A DNA stretch of 43,149 bases from Saccoglossus kowalevskii (taxonomy: Eukaryota; Hemichordata; Enteropneusta; Harrimaniidae), in NCBI RefSeq assembly GCF_000003605.2, contig NW_003125925.1, positions 43,461 through 86,609 on the forward strand, read 5' to 3'. Below are positions 11,450 through 21,969 of this stretch, one piece after another. A model generated the notes under the pieces. The model ran no database searches, was not told where the DNA came from, and saw only the letters and a program-made list of their open reading frames with translations. Every line of letters starts with the position of its first letter. The stretch's first letter is position 1. The translations under genes and the position numbers were made by a program.

Positions 11450-12480
11450 AATCAAAAGTATATCACAAGCAATAAAAAAAAACATAACCATTGTTGTGAA
11501 TGTATGCAGCACTACAATAACACTAAAGGTACTCAAAAGAAGACTGACACCAGTTGGTTTGAGATCACAGATAATTTAGTGCAATTTGCTCTTGTTATGT
11601 ATGTACAGGATTGTAATCGTACTTATCATGTATACATAAAAATCATGAAAGAATCTATAATTTATTATAATTAAAAATAAATCAAACTAAACAATCAATG
11701 TACCTATATCGATATGCAGGACTTTTAAAATCTGCTTCTTTATATTCTCTGTTATTGTAGCTGTTAAAATCAGCATACTAGCATTGGTGAAATGTCCCCT
11801 AAATTACCAACTTGCTTATAGACTGGTCTACACGTTTTGCCCCTAGGTAAAAAAACATTTCATGAAAAATACAATTATAGTGGACTATATGTATCTTCTT
11901 CGCCAATTTCCCAAAAGTACACAGGCTAGCTAGTCTTCATGGATATTATGTATGTGTATATATAATGTTCCTGTATTATCTTGATCAAGAACTAATTATT
12001 GGATTAAACTGAACTTGGTTCCTTCGGAATAAAGTGTAGAGTAGGTTTTGGTGGAAATCTTTGCAAATTGATGTTCTAATTGCATAATTAGCTAAATTTC
12101 AACTTGTGAATTGTACCTTACAAACTATTTCAGTTTACTATGCTCTCGGATAATTTCATTTTCATAAATTTTATGAACTGTTTTGTAACAGATTTCCAAA
12201 TTGGCACATAGGTTTAAAATGTAATGCTTGGATAATGTACAGACCAGATTAGTTTTTTGTGATTACTTCAACGCATTTAATTGTCTAATTTGTATAATAA
12301 TTAGCCTATTTTCATCTTTATAACTTATCTCACAGACTATTTTAAAGATTTTAATGAAAATTGATAAATGGGTGCTCTTGGATAATTTGTTATTAGTGAT
12401 TTGTTTTCTTAAATCATGACACAGGATTTCTTTTTAAACTTTCTTTGGTTTCCTATCAAATAAAACTGTCAAACATCAAT
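11450..12480. other. No gene; diverged duplicated AT-rich segment
   Basis: Two related blocks, about 12070-12240 and 12280-12420, share AATT(T)G.ATAATTAGC, ACAAACTATTT/ACAGACTATTTT and GCTCT(C/T)GGATAATTT in the same order. This suggests an old tandem duplication of a repeat unit of about 200 bases. No coding frame is seen. Confidence 0.45.
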
Positions 12481-12486
12481 TTTTAC

Positions 12487-12999
12487 CATGTACTGATGAC
12501 ATGAGCCTCGTCAAGAGCAATAAGGCAAACACCCTTCTGATACATCTCTGCATTCTAATATGAATAAAAATGGGATAGTGATTTTTGAAAAAAAAGGATA
12601 AAAATTGACGTGGCTATGTTTGCTTCTTCCAAAGTCTATGCCTACATAGATTGTACTGAATTAAAAATTACCTTGAATTGTTTCTTCATCCATGTCTGAT
12701 TTGTTAGGAATACCGGCACAACATACCTTTTTCAGAGAAATTCCTAACTTGACCAAGTCACAGACTTTTTAAGGGACAAACAACAATTGTGATATGTCTA
12801 ATTGAAGAATCACAGAAATGTTACTTTTAGCACTCTTGAGTTTGGCTATAAACTCACATTTAGCAATTTTTAGCTCATAGCAAAACTTGCTTTGTAGTTT
12901 TTCTTCATACAGCTCGTTAACCTTTTCTGGACTAATCATTGTGTATGAACATGGGACATTTAAAGCAAAGAAACCTCTGTCAAAAGTTTTCGAACACAA
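12487..12999 (-). pseudogene. RecQ-type helicase remnant, copy 2 (DEAH exon)
   Basis: Two minus-strand parts resemble the multicopy RecQ-like helicases of invertebrates. The upstream part (12999-12664) ends with QLDISQLLFVP, one stop, then KVCDLVKLGISLKK. This fits the region between motifs Ia and Ib (the usual 'SPLLSLMKDQV..L...G' stretch), followed by IPNKSDMDEETIQ. The next part (12554-12487) follows a TATTAG acceptor and reads NAEMYQKGVCLIALDEAHVISTW, ending exactly at a GTAAAA donor. That is motif II (DEAH) plus the VS.W that follows it in RecQ. The residues before 'QLDI' do not match RecQ, and no Walker A was found. The copy is partial. A native enzyme of this family would unwind DNA using ATP in the nucleus. 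Confidence 0.6.
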
Positions 13000-13151
13000 T
13001 TATGAAATACAGTTTTTTTTTTTTTAAACATTAATTTATTTATTATTTTCAACATAAAAATATTTTACATTATTTAAAAGAAATGAAACTGAAAAACATT
13101 GACTTCGAGCATCTATTGTCCTGCATACAAATGTTGTACGCGAACGGGGAT

Positions 13152-13162
13152 CCCCCCCCCCC
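13152..13162 (+). repeat. Poly(C) tract, 11 nt, next to GGGGATCCCC
   Basis: Eleven C follow GGGGAT, so the local sequence GGGGATCCCC is also a short palindrome. Confidence 0.9.
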
Positions 13163-13205
13163 TTGCGTGAAAGGCTTGACGAGATTTGATCGAGATGATG
13201 ACGCG

Positions 13206-13219
13206 CTGTGACGTCACAG
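13206..13219. promoter_or_regulatory. CRE-like palindrome CTGTGACGTCACAG
   Basis: A perfect 14-base palindrome centred on TGACGTCA, the consensus for CREB/ATF bZIP factors. It sits in a locally GC-rich island (about 13140-13270). No transcription start is known, so a promoter role is inference. Confidence 0.4.
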
Positions 13220-14457
13220 GTCAACTTGTCAAGACAGCTGACTCGCTGGGATTTCTAGTATATCCCGACGTTTCAATCGTTTTCTGTAGATTAACCTTGG
13301 ATATTTGTTAAGTTTTACTAGGGATTGAATCTGGAATAAACATGGAATACATCGATTGCAGAGAAAGTTGAGGTAATATAAGGAATCTCCGAAAATAAGC
13401 CTGAGAGTCGAGCGAGCAGTTCGCTTGGATATGGTAACTCTTATTGGCTCGTACTGTAGCTGGGTTTTTTTTTCAGTTCTTCATCATTAACGCGAAACCT
13501 TACTGATTATAATAAAACGCTCACAGACAAACTAAACCGAAAGCAGCAGCTACAGAACTGCAGCTATAAGTAATTGACGACTTGTCATTGCCATTCCTTG
13601 TGCTACAACACATTATATGGAGAATTTGTTTCCTCTTATTATGTGAACAAAAATACAATATTGCACCTGCATTAAAATGTTAAGCAAGTATAGAACACTG
13701 TGTACATGGTAGGGTATATATTGGCATGTCTCAAATACATCACCAAATTGCCCTTGGCTGGCGATGAAAATAAACTATTATTTGCTATCTGTTTATAACC
13801 AGACTTTATGTATTTACCTATACTATATACAGTTTTGAATTTTGTCAGATGTTTTACTTCTATAGTTTTAATTTATTCCCGAAACATTATACACTCTATG
13901 ACCTCAAAACCTCCACCGGACTCCCTGGTGGTCAGCTATTTGCACTAAGGCTAAAACAAATTGGTTGTATGTTTCTGTTAACATTAAAAAACAAACTTAG
14001 TGTAGATAGATATAAATAACTTTACTTAATGAAATTTATTTAATATTCCGTAGTGCTGCTTAGCCTATACAGTAATTTGAGAGTATTTTAAAATGATGTC
14101 AAACATCTTGCTTGCACAGATTAATTTCAAGTGAAGCTGAAAGGTTTCTATACATGAACCCATATTCCAGTTTGACCATAGAAAGATACACAAAATTGCA
14201 GGCACGATTGGGTTACCGGAAAAGCATTATTATGTTTACTTGGCCTAAATAGGATAGACATCATCAGTACCCTATTCTTAGACCATAGGACCCTCAACAC
14301 CAACGCTGTGATGATAATACTGTCACTGATAGTACCAAAACAATGTTTTAGGATTAACACTCACAATAGTGTTTCATAACTAGCTGTTGGAGAACAGTTT
14401 CTAGACTTAGATACTTTAATTGAAAAGAAAAATATACTGCAAATGGAATCACATTAC

Positions 14458-15770
14458 CTGTGTAGTACATGGTTGGTGGAACTGGCCCACAAGGTGACTA
14501 ATCTCTAGTAGGGTTCCAACTATTTTTTGTCTTACTGCCATTTCATGACCAAAACCACACCATTTCAGTTTGGCATAAACAATGGTTTTAGGGGAAACAT
14601 TTCTTTTCTTTCAATTGTTTAATTAATGGTTTAAAGATTTCAAAAACAACTTTTCTCCACCGACGCTCTTCCAGTTGAATGTGGGCGTTTTTCGACCAAT
14701 AATTTTATATTGGGTTTATCAGGGTAGCAGATACCAGCCCAACTCTTTTCATTATCAGAACTTTAACAAGCTCATTTGTGGCTCAGTGGTCACAGTAGCC
14801 GTGAGAGCCTTAGGAAACATTGATTTTAATTTGTACTATTCCTGAAAGGCAGGTCGAAAGTTCGGCTCCCACTTAATCACACAATGAGCTTCATCAATGA
14901 CAATGAATGTTTATTCCTGTCATCTTGTACCGCAAAACACATCTAACAAATTATATTAATAATGTGCTCAGGATGAATGCTAATCTAATATGTGTAAATC
15001 AGAAAATGCTGCAGGGATGACTATTGCTTCTCTATATACTTACAATCATATGAAAGATGATAAATGTAAACAACATATTTGAAAATTGTATATTCAATAA
15101 ATAACTAATTAAACAATTAAAAAGAACATGCAAGAAACATTTTATATGTAAAGTCAAGATTTAAAAATATCTAAGAACGCTTATTAAAATAAATATTTTT
15201 TTATGTTCAAGTACACCTTATTTAGCTTATTAATATATTTCACGTATACAACTACCTGTTTGCATGTCAAACTATACATGAACAGTTATTATTTACCGCT
15301 ATTATAAATGGCACAGTATATTTTATGCATGACAAAATAGAATATAGGGAAAGTCTTTCAGAAATGTGGATATTGTTTAAAAACATTTTGTTATGGTGTG
15401 GTTGAATCCTATTCGTGTTATGACATCACCATTTTACATTTGTTTGGTCATTGGTTTTATGATAAATGACATGATTAATCAGTGTAAAACAGAAGATATA
15501 ATCAATATTGTTACAAATATATATAAAAATAGACAATTAAACTGAGTGTAAGAAATATTGGACGTTTCTTTATGATTATATTTTTACTCCTTCACTCACC
15601 TGGATTACTAATTAACTAACCTGCCTCTCCATTTGCTCGGTTATTTTAGAATTATATCATAGAACGATAAACAATGGCAACAGCTCAAATATTAGTGATT
15701 TGCCGTAACCAGTTGGTAATACTGCCTGTATGTCCATGCCGTTAGGCCTGCATGGTTCTGTCAAACAGAA
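14458..15770 (-). pseudogene. RecQ-type helicase remnant, copy 1
   Basis: On the minus strand, a first part (15770-15657) has GMDIQAVLPTGYGKSLIF, with Walker A PTGYGKS at about 15716-15696. A second part (14930-14458) has FIVIDEAHCVIKWEPNFRP (DEAH at 14895-14884), a TAG stop, then PKALTATVTTEPQMSLL (motif III). Another stop is followed by EERRWRKVVFEIFKPLIKQL, a frame shift, then KTIVYAKLKWCGFGHEMA, and LVGQFHQPCTTQ, ending at a CAG/GTAATG donor (14458). The motif order I, II, III, IV is right for RecQ helicases of the multicopy invertebrate type, where a DEAHC..KWG..FRP..... block is usual. Here W is followed by E and not G. At least three lesions make it a pseudogene. The 14930-15657 gap must hold an intron or lost sequence. 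No HRDC or zinc-binding RQC domain is seen. Confidence 0.75.
15000..15650. other. No gene; presumed intron of the RecQ-like copy
   Basis: AT-rich sequence between the Walker A and DEAH parts. No motif seen. Confidence 0.4.
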
Positions 15771-16069
15771 TGTTTAGGCTTCGAACTCATGATCGGCAAG
15801 CCACCTAAAGTACAATCTCTCTCAGCTAACGCAATTTTGGTGCAAAGCGATAACAGTAGATTCGGTTTTGCCGCTTTTTTGTTTGAGTGAAGAGGAAAAC
15901 TCTATCTAAAGATACTAAAATTAGAACGAATAAGAACACAGAACTTGATTGACCAATCGGAATACTGTAAACATTACTAGTTACCGGCCTCTTGTGGCTT
16001 CGTGCGTCATGACACTTGAGGTAGGAACCAGCCATTTAAGGCAAGTTTTCCCAATATTTTCCACTGTGA

Positions 16070-16192
16070 TTAAAGGGTGGCAGTCGTCGCGCCGCGTCCT
16101 GTTCGATGTGGGACGTATACAACGCGTATAAAATACATTGTTTGTTTACATGAAATTCGAATACACGCTGCGCGACGACCACCGCCCTTTAA
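16070..16192. mobile_element. Short TTAA-flanked inverted-repeat element (MITE-like)
   Basis: TTAA (16070-16073) is followed by AGGGTGGCAGTCGTCGCGC. The right end, read on the minus strand from 16192, is TTAA followed by AGGGCGGTGGTCGTCGCGC. The arms match at about 20 of 24 positions through GCGT. The element is about 120 bases and non-coding. Duplicated TTAA targets are typical of piggyBac and Kolobok elements. These ends do not start with CCC as piggyBac ends usually do, so the superfamily is open. Confidence 0.6.
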
Positions 16193-16199
16193 GTGTAAA

Positions 16200-16800
16200 C
16201 TGTTGTCATAAACAACAAATTCAATGCCAATTGACAAATATTTACATTTTCATTCATTTAGAGATTGCAAAATTTAGTATAAAAGATTTTGAAAACAAAG
16301 CATTTCAAGCGTATTCTACAGTGAATAAAAAAAAAATTATTTTCACGACCGCCACCCACACGCACACACAAGGCTGGCAAAATAACTCAAAATTTATTTA
16401 TATGTTTTACTGGGAACATTTACGTTTATTTTGCATCAACTCAGGCAACATTATAATGGCTTTAAAAATATTGCAAATTGCCATTGACATGTTTTCAGTG
16501 ATCACTCTCAAATGTGATTCTTTCTAAATGATGGTCATGTGTGCTGTGGATAGAAAAAAATCACCCTATTTGCTGTGTTGCTATCTGACCCAGTATCAGT
16601 TTTGTTAGACCCTCAGGTTTTGTTAGATAAACTAAAATGAAATAGAATCTGAAACGCACAAAGAGCAATTGCATTCTAGTAATCCTGTGTCACAGCAGTC
16701 GCAAGTAATAACTGCATCTGGACTTTGTTCCAAATAAATGCAATTTTTATCAACGAACATAACATTTCTATGTCGATCATCAATTTGACATAATCTTCTT
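16200..16800. other. No recognisable gene
   Basis: The plus-strand frame at 16138-16527 overlaps the inverted-repeat element and has no family resemblance. The rest is AT-rich. Confidence 0.45.
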
Positions 16801-17199
16801 TAGCAGCAGGCTCCATTCTTCTTCCATACTTGGGAGCGTCAAGTTGGGAGCTTTTAGAAACACCGTCTAGTAGTTTACATACTATTCAGAAGACCTGTGC
16901 TCAGTTTGTTCGTTCCAAACTCTCTGAATTGTTTTCACTATGGTGTACACGGAGTAGAAATCTAAGAAGCTGTGATGCGTCCATTTTTTGTTTAAACCAC
17001 AAGATGTTGTCCCCTTGGCCCACAGTACTTCTCTTACTTATTACTTATTTGCTGTGTTATTGGAATTGGTGGATTGGCTGTACCCCACAATCTTCGACAA
17101 AACAATTGTCTCCAGAATGTTTGTACGAAATTATGCTGGGAATATACATGTACTGGCTTGTAGAAGGACTCCCAGCATCAATACACCAGTTAGAACCTT

Positions 17200-17300
17200 A
17201 CTTTCAAGTGAGTTCATTATCGTGACAACAATCCAGCACCGAGAGCTCCTCATGTTTGTTACAAAAGACCGTCTAATCCAAATTCTTGTTGCATTCAATC
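17200..17300 (-). pseudogene. Possible B-box-like zinc fragment
   Basis: A minus-strand frame contains VFCNKHEELSVLDCCHDNEL and then approaches a GAAA/GTAAGG donor near 17200. The C..H...L......C pattern recalls a type-2 B-box as found in TRIM proteins, but only its first half is present, with an in-frame stop just before and after. The surrounding 16830-17413 region is GC-richer than average and open on the plus strand in two frames, neither of which I recognise. Confidence 0.2.
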
Positions 17301-17561
17301 ATGACGGCCCATTTGAACTGATGGCTACAATGTTATCATTCATTTTAAGCGTTGCAAGGAAATTGAGCTCACCTACTGACAAGTTGCCGCCTAGCGTATC
17401 TATCAGTAGATAAAGCAACAAGGTCTTCTAAAACACTAATGCCTTGATGGAAACTTTCATTTAATTGTAAAACTTCTCAGTTTCAATATTAATATGTTAA
17501 TTTGGGGCATTTCGGTTATTACCACTTAATCGCTGTCTCTGTGTACTTGGTATGATGATAT

Positions 17562-17938
17562 CTAGCCTTCTGGGTTTCTGCGTTGGCACAATGACTGTAC
17601 ATTGATGCAATTTGACACTGTCTGGGAAACCATCCAGTCACCTCCAACCTGCTTTACTGTACAATAGTTTATTGTAAAAACAGCTACCCAGTGTGCTCCA
17701 CCAATGTATAATATCTGAACCGAATCTGCCAATACTGGTTTGAATTGATATTGGTGTGCAAGCAATGTGTCCTGAAATTTGTTGATATGCGGGAGTTGTT
17801 TTTGAAGAAATGCTTGTGCAGCTTGGTATGAATATCTGTCATCATTCGGTTGTGAGTAACAATGTTGTCTCTGTCAGATTCCTTTAGATGCAATTCTGGT
17901 ATCCACAGAGCATCTGTCTGTTGCACAAGAGGGGCATT
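17562..17938 (-). pseudogene. Ulp1-like cysteine protease domain remnant
   Basis: On the minus strand, an acceptor (CTGTATAG at about 17939) opens NAPLVQQTDALWIPELHLKE and continues to TDIHTKL. After a one-base frame shift come AQAFLQKQLPHINKFQDTLL, then FKPVLADSVQILYIGGAHWV. The last block matches the FVQILH.G..HW(V/I)TVS signature of Ulp1/SENP-type proteases carried by invertebrate transposon-like genes, where the His of HW is catalytic. After a further frame shift comes FPDSVKLHQCTVIVPTQKPR, corresponding to the 'L...TK.QIA.L' helix after the catalytic Asp. The Asp (in YDSL) and the catalytic Cys block (GG.DCG.FA) are not visible. The native domain would cleave ubiquitin-like proteins. The integrase fragments upstream on the same strand suggest a Ginger-like or Gypsy-integrase-derived parent. 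Confidence 0.6.
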
Positions 17939-18114
17939 CTATACAGAAAAAACAAAACAGAAAATCACTAAAAATCAAATTATTACCTTATAACTGCACA
18001 TATATATAGTGCTTTAATCGACAATGACATCATGTCTGTGCTCAATCTGTCACATAATGAGTCGTCATCTCAACTCCTAATTAAGCATAAACACTGGGTG
18101 CCATATGCAATATA

Positions 18115-18202
18115 TAGTACGTGGGTTTTGGTGTCAATCATACCTAACCAGGTTCCTATAGTACGTGGGTTTTGGTGTCAATCATACCAAACCATGTTCC
18201 TA
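18115..18202 (+). repeat. 44-bp tandem duplication
   Basis: TAGTACGTGGGTTTTGGTGT and the bases after it, through TTCCTAT, occur at 18115 and again at 18159 with two or three changes. This is a recent, simple duplication in non-coding sequence. Confidence 0.9.
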
Positions 18203-18593
18203 TTTACTCCTGAGTGAGTGAAGTGCCTTGATTGGTCTTGACTGGATAATAAGACCTCATAGGATTAAAATATATGCTTAATACATGCCCAAAAACTAAA
18301 ATCAAGCAATTTAGTAAATTTGACGGACAACTGTGTATTAAGTACGCAATCAAAATATCCATGTGCAAAATCTGCTGTGAAGTTATTGATATTTTGCTTA
18401 CACAGGCTGAAATTAGAAAATTGATATGTAAATTAGCAGATATGGAACCAAATCTAATCATGTATATATAATTTAGTCAGCACTCCACCTTTGCCCTGTA
18501 ATTATGCAACACTCGGAAGCATGTCTTTCACTATTATTGCTAATCAGCTGATAAGTAAATTCCAATACTTACTGGATCAACAAATTCACTACC

Positions 18594-18805
18594 TCACATG
18601 AACTGCAATCTTTGGATTGGATGGAATAGACAATGTTTCCAAAGTTGATGATGGATTAGGTAAATGTGATGAAGTGGAGTGAACTACTTTCTCTGTCAAT
18701 GGACCAGGTACAGTGTTGACATGATGTGGTGTTGCCTGTCTATATGGCTTCAGGTGAGAGTATGCAACTCGAGTGGCAAGGTGTTTAAAGTTACCAAACT
18801 GATGT
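18594..18805 (-). pseudogene. Integrase C-terminal-like exon with Ser/Thr/Pro tail
   Basis: A minus-strand frame reads FGNFKHLATRVAYSHLKPYR, then an open Ser/Thr/Pro-rich tail (PSSTLETLSIPSNPK), ending at a CATGTGAG/GTAGTG donor at 18594. The 'RV...HLKPY' block is like the end of Gypsy/Ginger integrase C-terminal domains (R(V/I)....LKPY), and the tail resembles the linker before the Ulp1 domain in such proteins. It lies between the integrase zinc motif and the protease fragment, in the correct order. The frame is undamaged over about 70 codons. The plus-strand frame 18679-18894 is its shadow. Confidence 0.45.
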
Positions 18806-18956
18806 TATTGTTTTTGTCATCAATCATACTGAGTATATATAAAGACAAAAATGCATCATCACTGAAATGTCCTCATAAGGTTGTACAAGCGTGAACGTTA
18901 TTATAATTTGGAGAAACTTGGGGCGGGTAATTTCTATGAATTGAAATACATATCAG

Positions 18957-19080
18957 TCTGAATCAATGCCCCTTCAGTAAAAACGAGTCTTTATTTTGTG
19001 TTTAGTCATTTTGTGTCCTACATGTGCCCCTTGAGAGTCATGGCACTTATTGAACACTTGCTCATTTTCCTCATCCGTGA
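18957..19080 (-). pseudogene. Integrase zinc-binding (H2C2) fragment
   Basis: On the minus strand the frame reads TDEENEQVFNKCHDSQGAHV, then GHKMTKHKIKTRFY, a TGA stop, then RGIDSD and a second stop. This is the CH.S..GGH.G..KT..KI..RFYWPG pattern of the HHCC zinc domain of retroviral-type integrases (Gypsy, Ginger and KRBA2-like host genes). The stop falls exactly at the conserved Trp of FYW, which fits TGG changed to TGA. Neither the second half of the zinc site (C..CQ) nor the DDE core follows. The core would need about 450 bases and is missing from the space before 18805, so it was deleted or lies elsewhere. Confidence 0.6.
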
Positions 19081-19310
19081 ATAATACAACTCAACCCAAA
19101 ATATTATGTTTATAATGAAACAAAATATTAGCTAATACAAAAAAAGTTGTAATTATTCCTCAGTGTATTTTTATTGATAATTCAGATGCAAATGTACGAG
19201 CAACAGGAAGTGCTTGAGATGCTCCACTATGCTTGATGAATCATGATTCGAATTCTCAGTAAATAGTACTGAAAACAGGAGCATTAAAAAAAAAACATGA
19301 TGGTCACATT

Positions 19311-19389
19311 ACATTGAGCAGCTGCAACACGTCCTCGCTTATGCATGTTCTCACGGAAGAGATTTTCAACAACCTGTGCCACATTTATT
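19311..19389 (-). pseudogene. Short exon-like frame VAQVVENLFRENMHKRGR
   Basis: On the minus strand, an acceptor (CTTTGCAG) is followed by VAQVVENLFRENMHKRGRVA and AAQ, then a possible GTAATG donor. It is amphipathic and basic. It looks like coding sequence and may belong to the integrase/Ulp1 gene, but the length is under 30 codons and the family is not certain. Confidence 0.35.
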
Positions 19390-20530
19390 CTGCAAAGAAA
19401 TTTGATGTCATGATCTACGGAACAACTTACCCTTTAGTTTAAAAGACTGGCAATACTTTCTCAACGCTTTTTTTCTCCAATATCAGTTATAATTGGTGGG
19501 TACTCCAACGTTGGAATGGAACACCTCACATCTAATAGTGAAATAGATAACTTCATAATTTAAATCTGGTAACTTGTCAGTGGCAGTGATTAGTATAAGA
19601 TGCTGACACCACGGAAACAAGAAAACTAAATGTTTCAGAGTTTCAGAGTAACTGCAGTGAACAGTGCCTTCTATACTCAGCACATTCATTGACTAAGCTA
19701 ATATAAACACATTTTGAGAATTTGGATTTAAAATTATGAATGCTATTAAAAATCATCAAAAATACAAAACTATATAAAGATCTGAATAAATTGGTCTCAG
19801 AAAGAAGATGAAAATAAATTAATCAGTATTTTATGACAGCAGAGCTAAAATTTATAATTATTTTTCAAACCTGAATTTTTTACATTATTTTAGTGTGTTC
19901 ATGGGTCGGCTAATTTGTAAAGTAATTTGATATTTTTTTTAAAATATCTGTATCACGTCAATGGTCAACATGTGGTTATAGCATACAGGTTACACATGGA
20001 TTGGTTGCACACTGGAGAATGTAGTGCAGTTTATACTCAAAAACAAAAGATGACTGTACTGAGAGAAACATATTTTTAAATTGCCCTAATAATAATAAAT
20101 GCTAGCAATTTAAGACCATTTAAAAGTATCTGCCCACTGAAAAGTACTAGAATGTGCAATACTGTTAAAATAATGTGGTCGTTGCATCGCTCATGTACAC
20201 GATTTGCAAATGTAAATACAAAATAAATGTCAGTGAATACAATATTTATTAATTTGCACAGCCTCTTAATATTGCAAAACCGTTGTGAACTGAACTTTAA
20301 ATCTCATCAGGATTTCCACATGAAGTTACACGGATACCACAAAAATACGAGCATTGCATTTTTTTTTCTATTTGTGTGAGTGTTAACGTATGCATTAACA
20401 AATCAAAACATAGTACAAATGTAAAGTAAACAAAATTATCCAGTGAATTGGATTTGTTTAGAAAAGTAGCTGAAATGTTGTGACATTGTCTGATTGGTGG
20501 TGGAACTTGTCAAGCCAGTTTACGGTAGGC
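19390..20530. other. No recognisable gene
   Basis: AT-rich sequence; the 68-codon minus frame at 19689-19483 is unmatched. Nothing else seen. Confidence 0.45.
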
Positions 20531-20533
20531 TTG

Positions 20534-20961
20534 TTGGCGATCTGCTCCGCTCAAAAACAAGCTACATGTTTTCGTATGTTGCCATGGTAGAACATGAACG
20601 TGAAGGTAACGTCGGTTTATAACTAAAACCGGGCCCTGTATACGAAGTTCGCAAAAAAACATTCAGTCTTTAGAAGTCACTTTATTGTATTGCTAGGACG
20701 TATTCTGCTGTTAAATTTACTATTTCATACTGTTTTGTTATAGTATTTTCTAGATTACAGTTCATTCATAGTTCAAAGTTGCGTTGGGATTACGTTGATA
20801 CGATGTAACAATGTTGGCGCCGGTGATCTCTTACTTGCCTGCCAAGTTTGAAGGAAATTGGCTTAGCCAAAAAAATCACAGAAGAATTGATACCTGAGAA
20901 CACTGGAAATCACACACGCACAAGTGATTTTAAGGGCAATCCTAGCGGAGCGGATCGCCAA
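20534..20961. mobile_element. Non-coding element with 18-bp terminal inverted repeats
   Basis: TTGGCGATCTGCTCCGCT (20534-20551) is matched in inverse by AGCGGAGCGGATCGCCAA (20944-20961) with one mismatch. The 428-base segment between has no coding frame. No clear target-site duplication is visible at the edges. The size and ends fit a MITE or a deleted DNA transposon. Confidence 0.5.
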
Positions 20962-20964
20962 TTA

Positions 20965-21640
20965 TGAACACAAATTTTCGTAAGTATTACTGACCGCAAA
21001 ACGCACATTGCGAAGTGTCTTGTTATATGAACAAAATAATATTATACACGTACGAGTGCCTTTGTAGTACTGTCTTTGTTAAAAAACTAAACATTGTATT
21101 ACAATAATATTTTCCAGTTTGAATTATTTCAGTGTCTGGTAATAATTTTTACATACAATTCTCATTATTTTCTTGCTTTTACTAAGGTGAATTGACTAAA
21201 CAGGATGTAAAACATATGATTATATACTGAGACTGTACTGGACATCTGGTATTCCTTATGCCAGGCTTGTGTACTGAGAGATACATTTTTTTTTTATAAA
21301 ATACACAGCAACACAGTCTGTGGCTACATTCAAAACCTATACAAACAACAATATTCTTGGAATCCAATACCACAGATGCTGTATAGTATCCTGAAAAAAA
21401 TACAATTAGTTATTTCCAGACCAGGACAGAGGGAGTGTGATTTAAATATTAATATTTTTTTTCCCCATCTAAGAAAAAAAGTTACAAGTAGTTTAGCCCT
21501 ATTTGTTTGTATTGCATTTGTTCTACTTGCTCAGGGATGGGTATGGTTGTACCAGACTGGGGTCCATTCTTGAAATGAATACCAAACTAGTTGCAGACTC
21601 TTTGAACATAAGGGCCCGCACTGTAAAAAAAAACACGCAG
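20965..21640. other. No recognisable gene
   Basis: AT-rich sequence; short frames at 21182-21573 on both strands are unmatched. Confidence 0.45.
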
Positions 21641-21649
21641 CAGCGGTGA

Positions 21650-21960
21650 CCAGAAAAGGGCGGGTAACCACATTTCAGACACTAATGTCTCGACTATAAT
21701 GACACAGTATACACAGATGCATTTAATACTACACCAGCAACTTTGAACCACACTTCAGAGTAGTGTCCAGAAATATTCCTGTTACCATGGGAACCAGATA
21801 ATGGCGGGTGTGTTCATATTGCCAATATTGGACTGCAAGTGTACCAACAGATGTAAACGCAGGGGATGCAATTCATGCTTTACCAGCAATGTTGGAACAA
21901 ACTTCATAGAGTTGATCAGTACAATGGTCTAATATATGCACGTTACCATGGTAACCAAAG
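21650..21960. repeat. Two diverged copies of a unit of about 150 bases
   Basis: CCAGCAACTTTGAACCACACTTC (from about 21733) is echoed by CCAGCAATGTTGGAACAAACTTC (about 21882). Each is followed about 50-60 bases later by GTTACCATGG.AACCA, near 21780 and 21950. The second copy contains the palindrome GTTACCATGGTAAC. This is a degenerate tandem pair just beyond the end of the coiled-coil family gene and possibly part of its 3' region. Confidence 0.5.
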
Positions 21961-21969
21961 AATTTGAAT

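Larger units (their letters stand above)
13036..14440. other. No recognisable gene
   Basis: It contains a poly(C) tract at 13152-13162, a CRE-like palindrome at 13206-13219 and otherwise AT-rich sequence. It lies between the two RecQ-like remnants and may hold intron or missing helicase C-terminal sequence, but no helicase C motif (such as Q.GRAGRD) was found. Confidence 0.45.

Noticed and set aside
11144-11674. 176-codon plus-strand frame
   Set aside because: Opposite the cleaner minus-strand exon at 11427-11109, which has an acceptor and natural stop.
14148-14360. Minus-strand frame considered as RecQ helicase C-terminal motif
   Set aside because: No Q.GRAGRD or similar motif could be aligned in any frame.
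16830-17413. Two overlapping plus-strand frames of 131 and 141 codons
   Set aside because: Overlap each other in different frames in a GC-richer stretch; no motif. At best one could be real.
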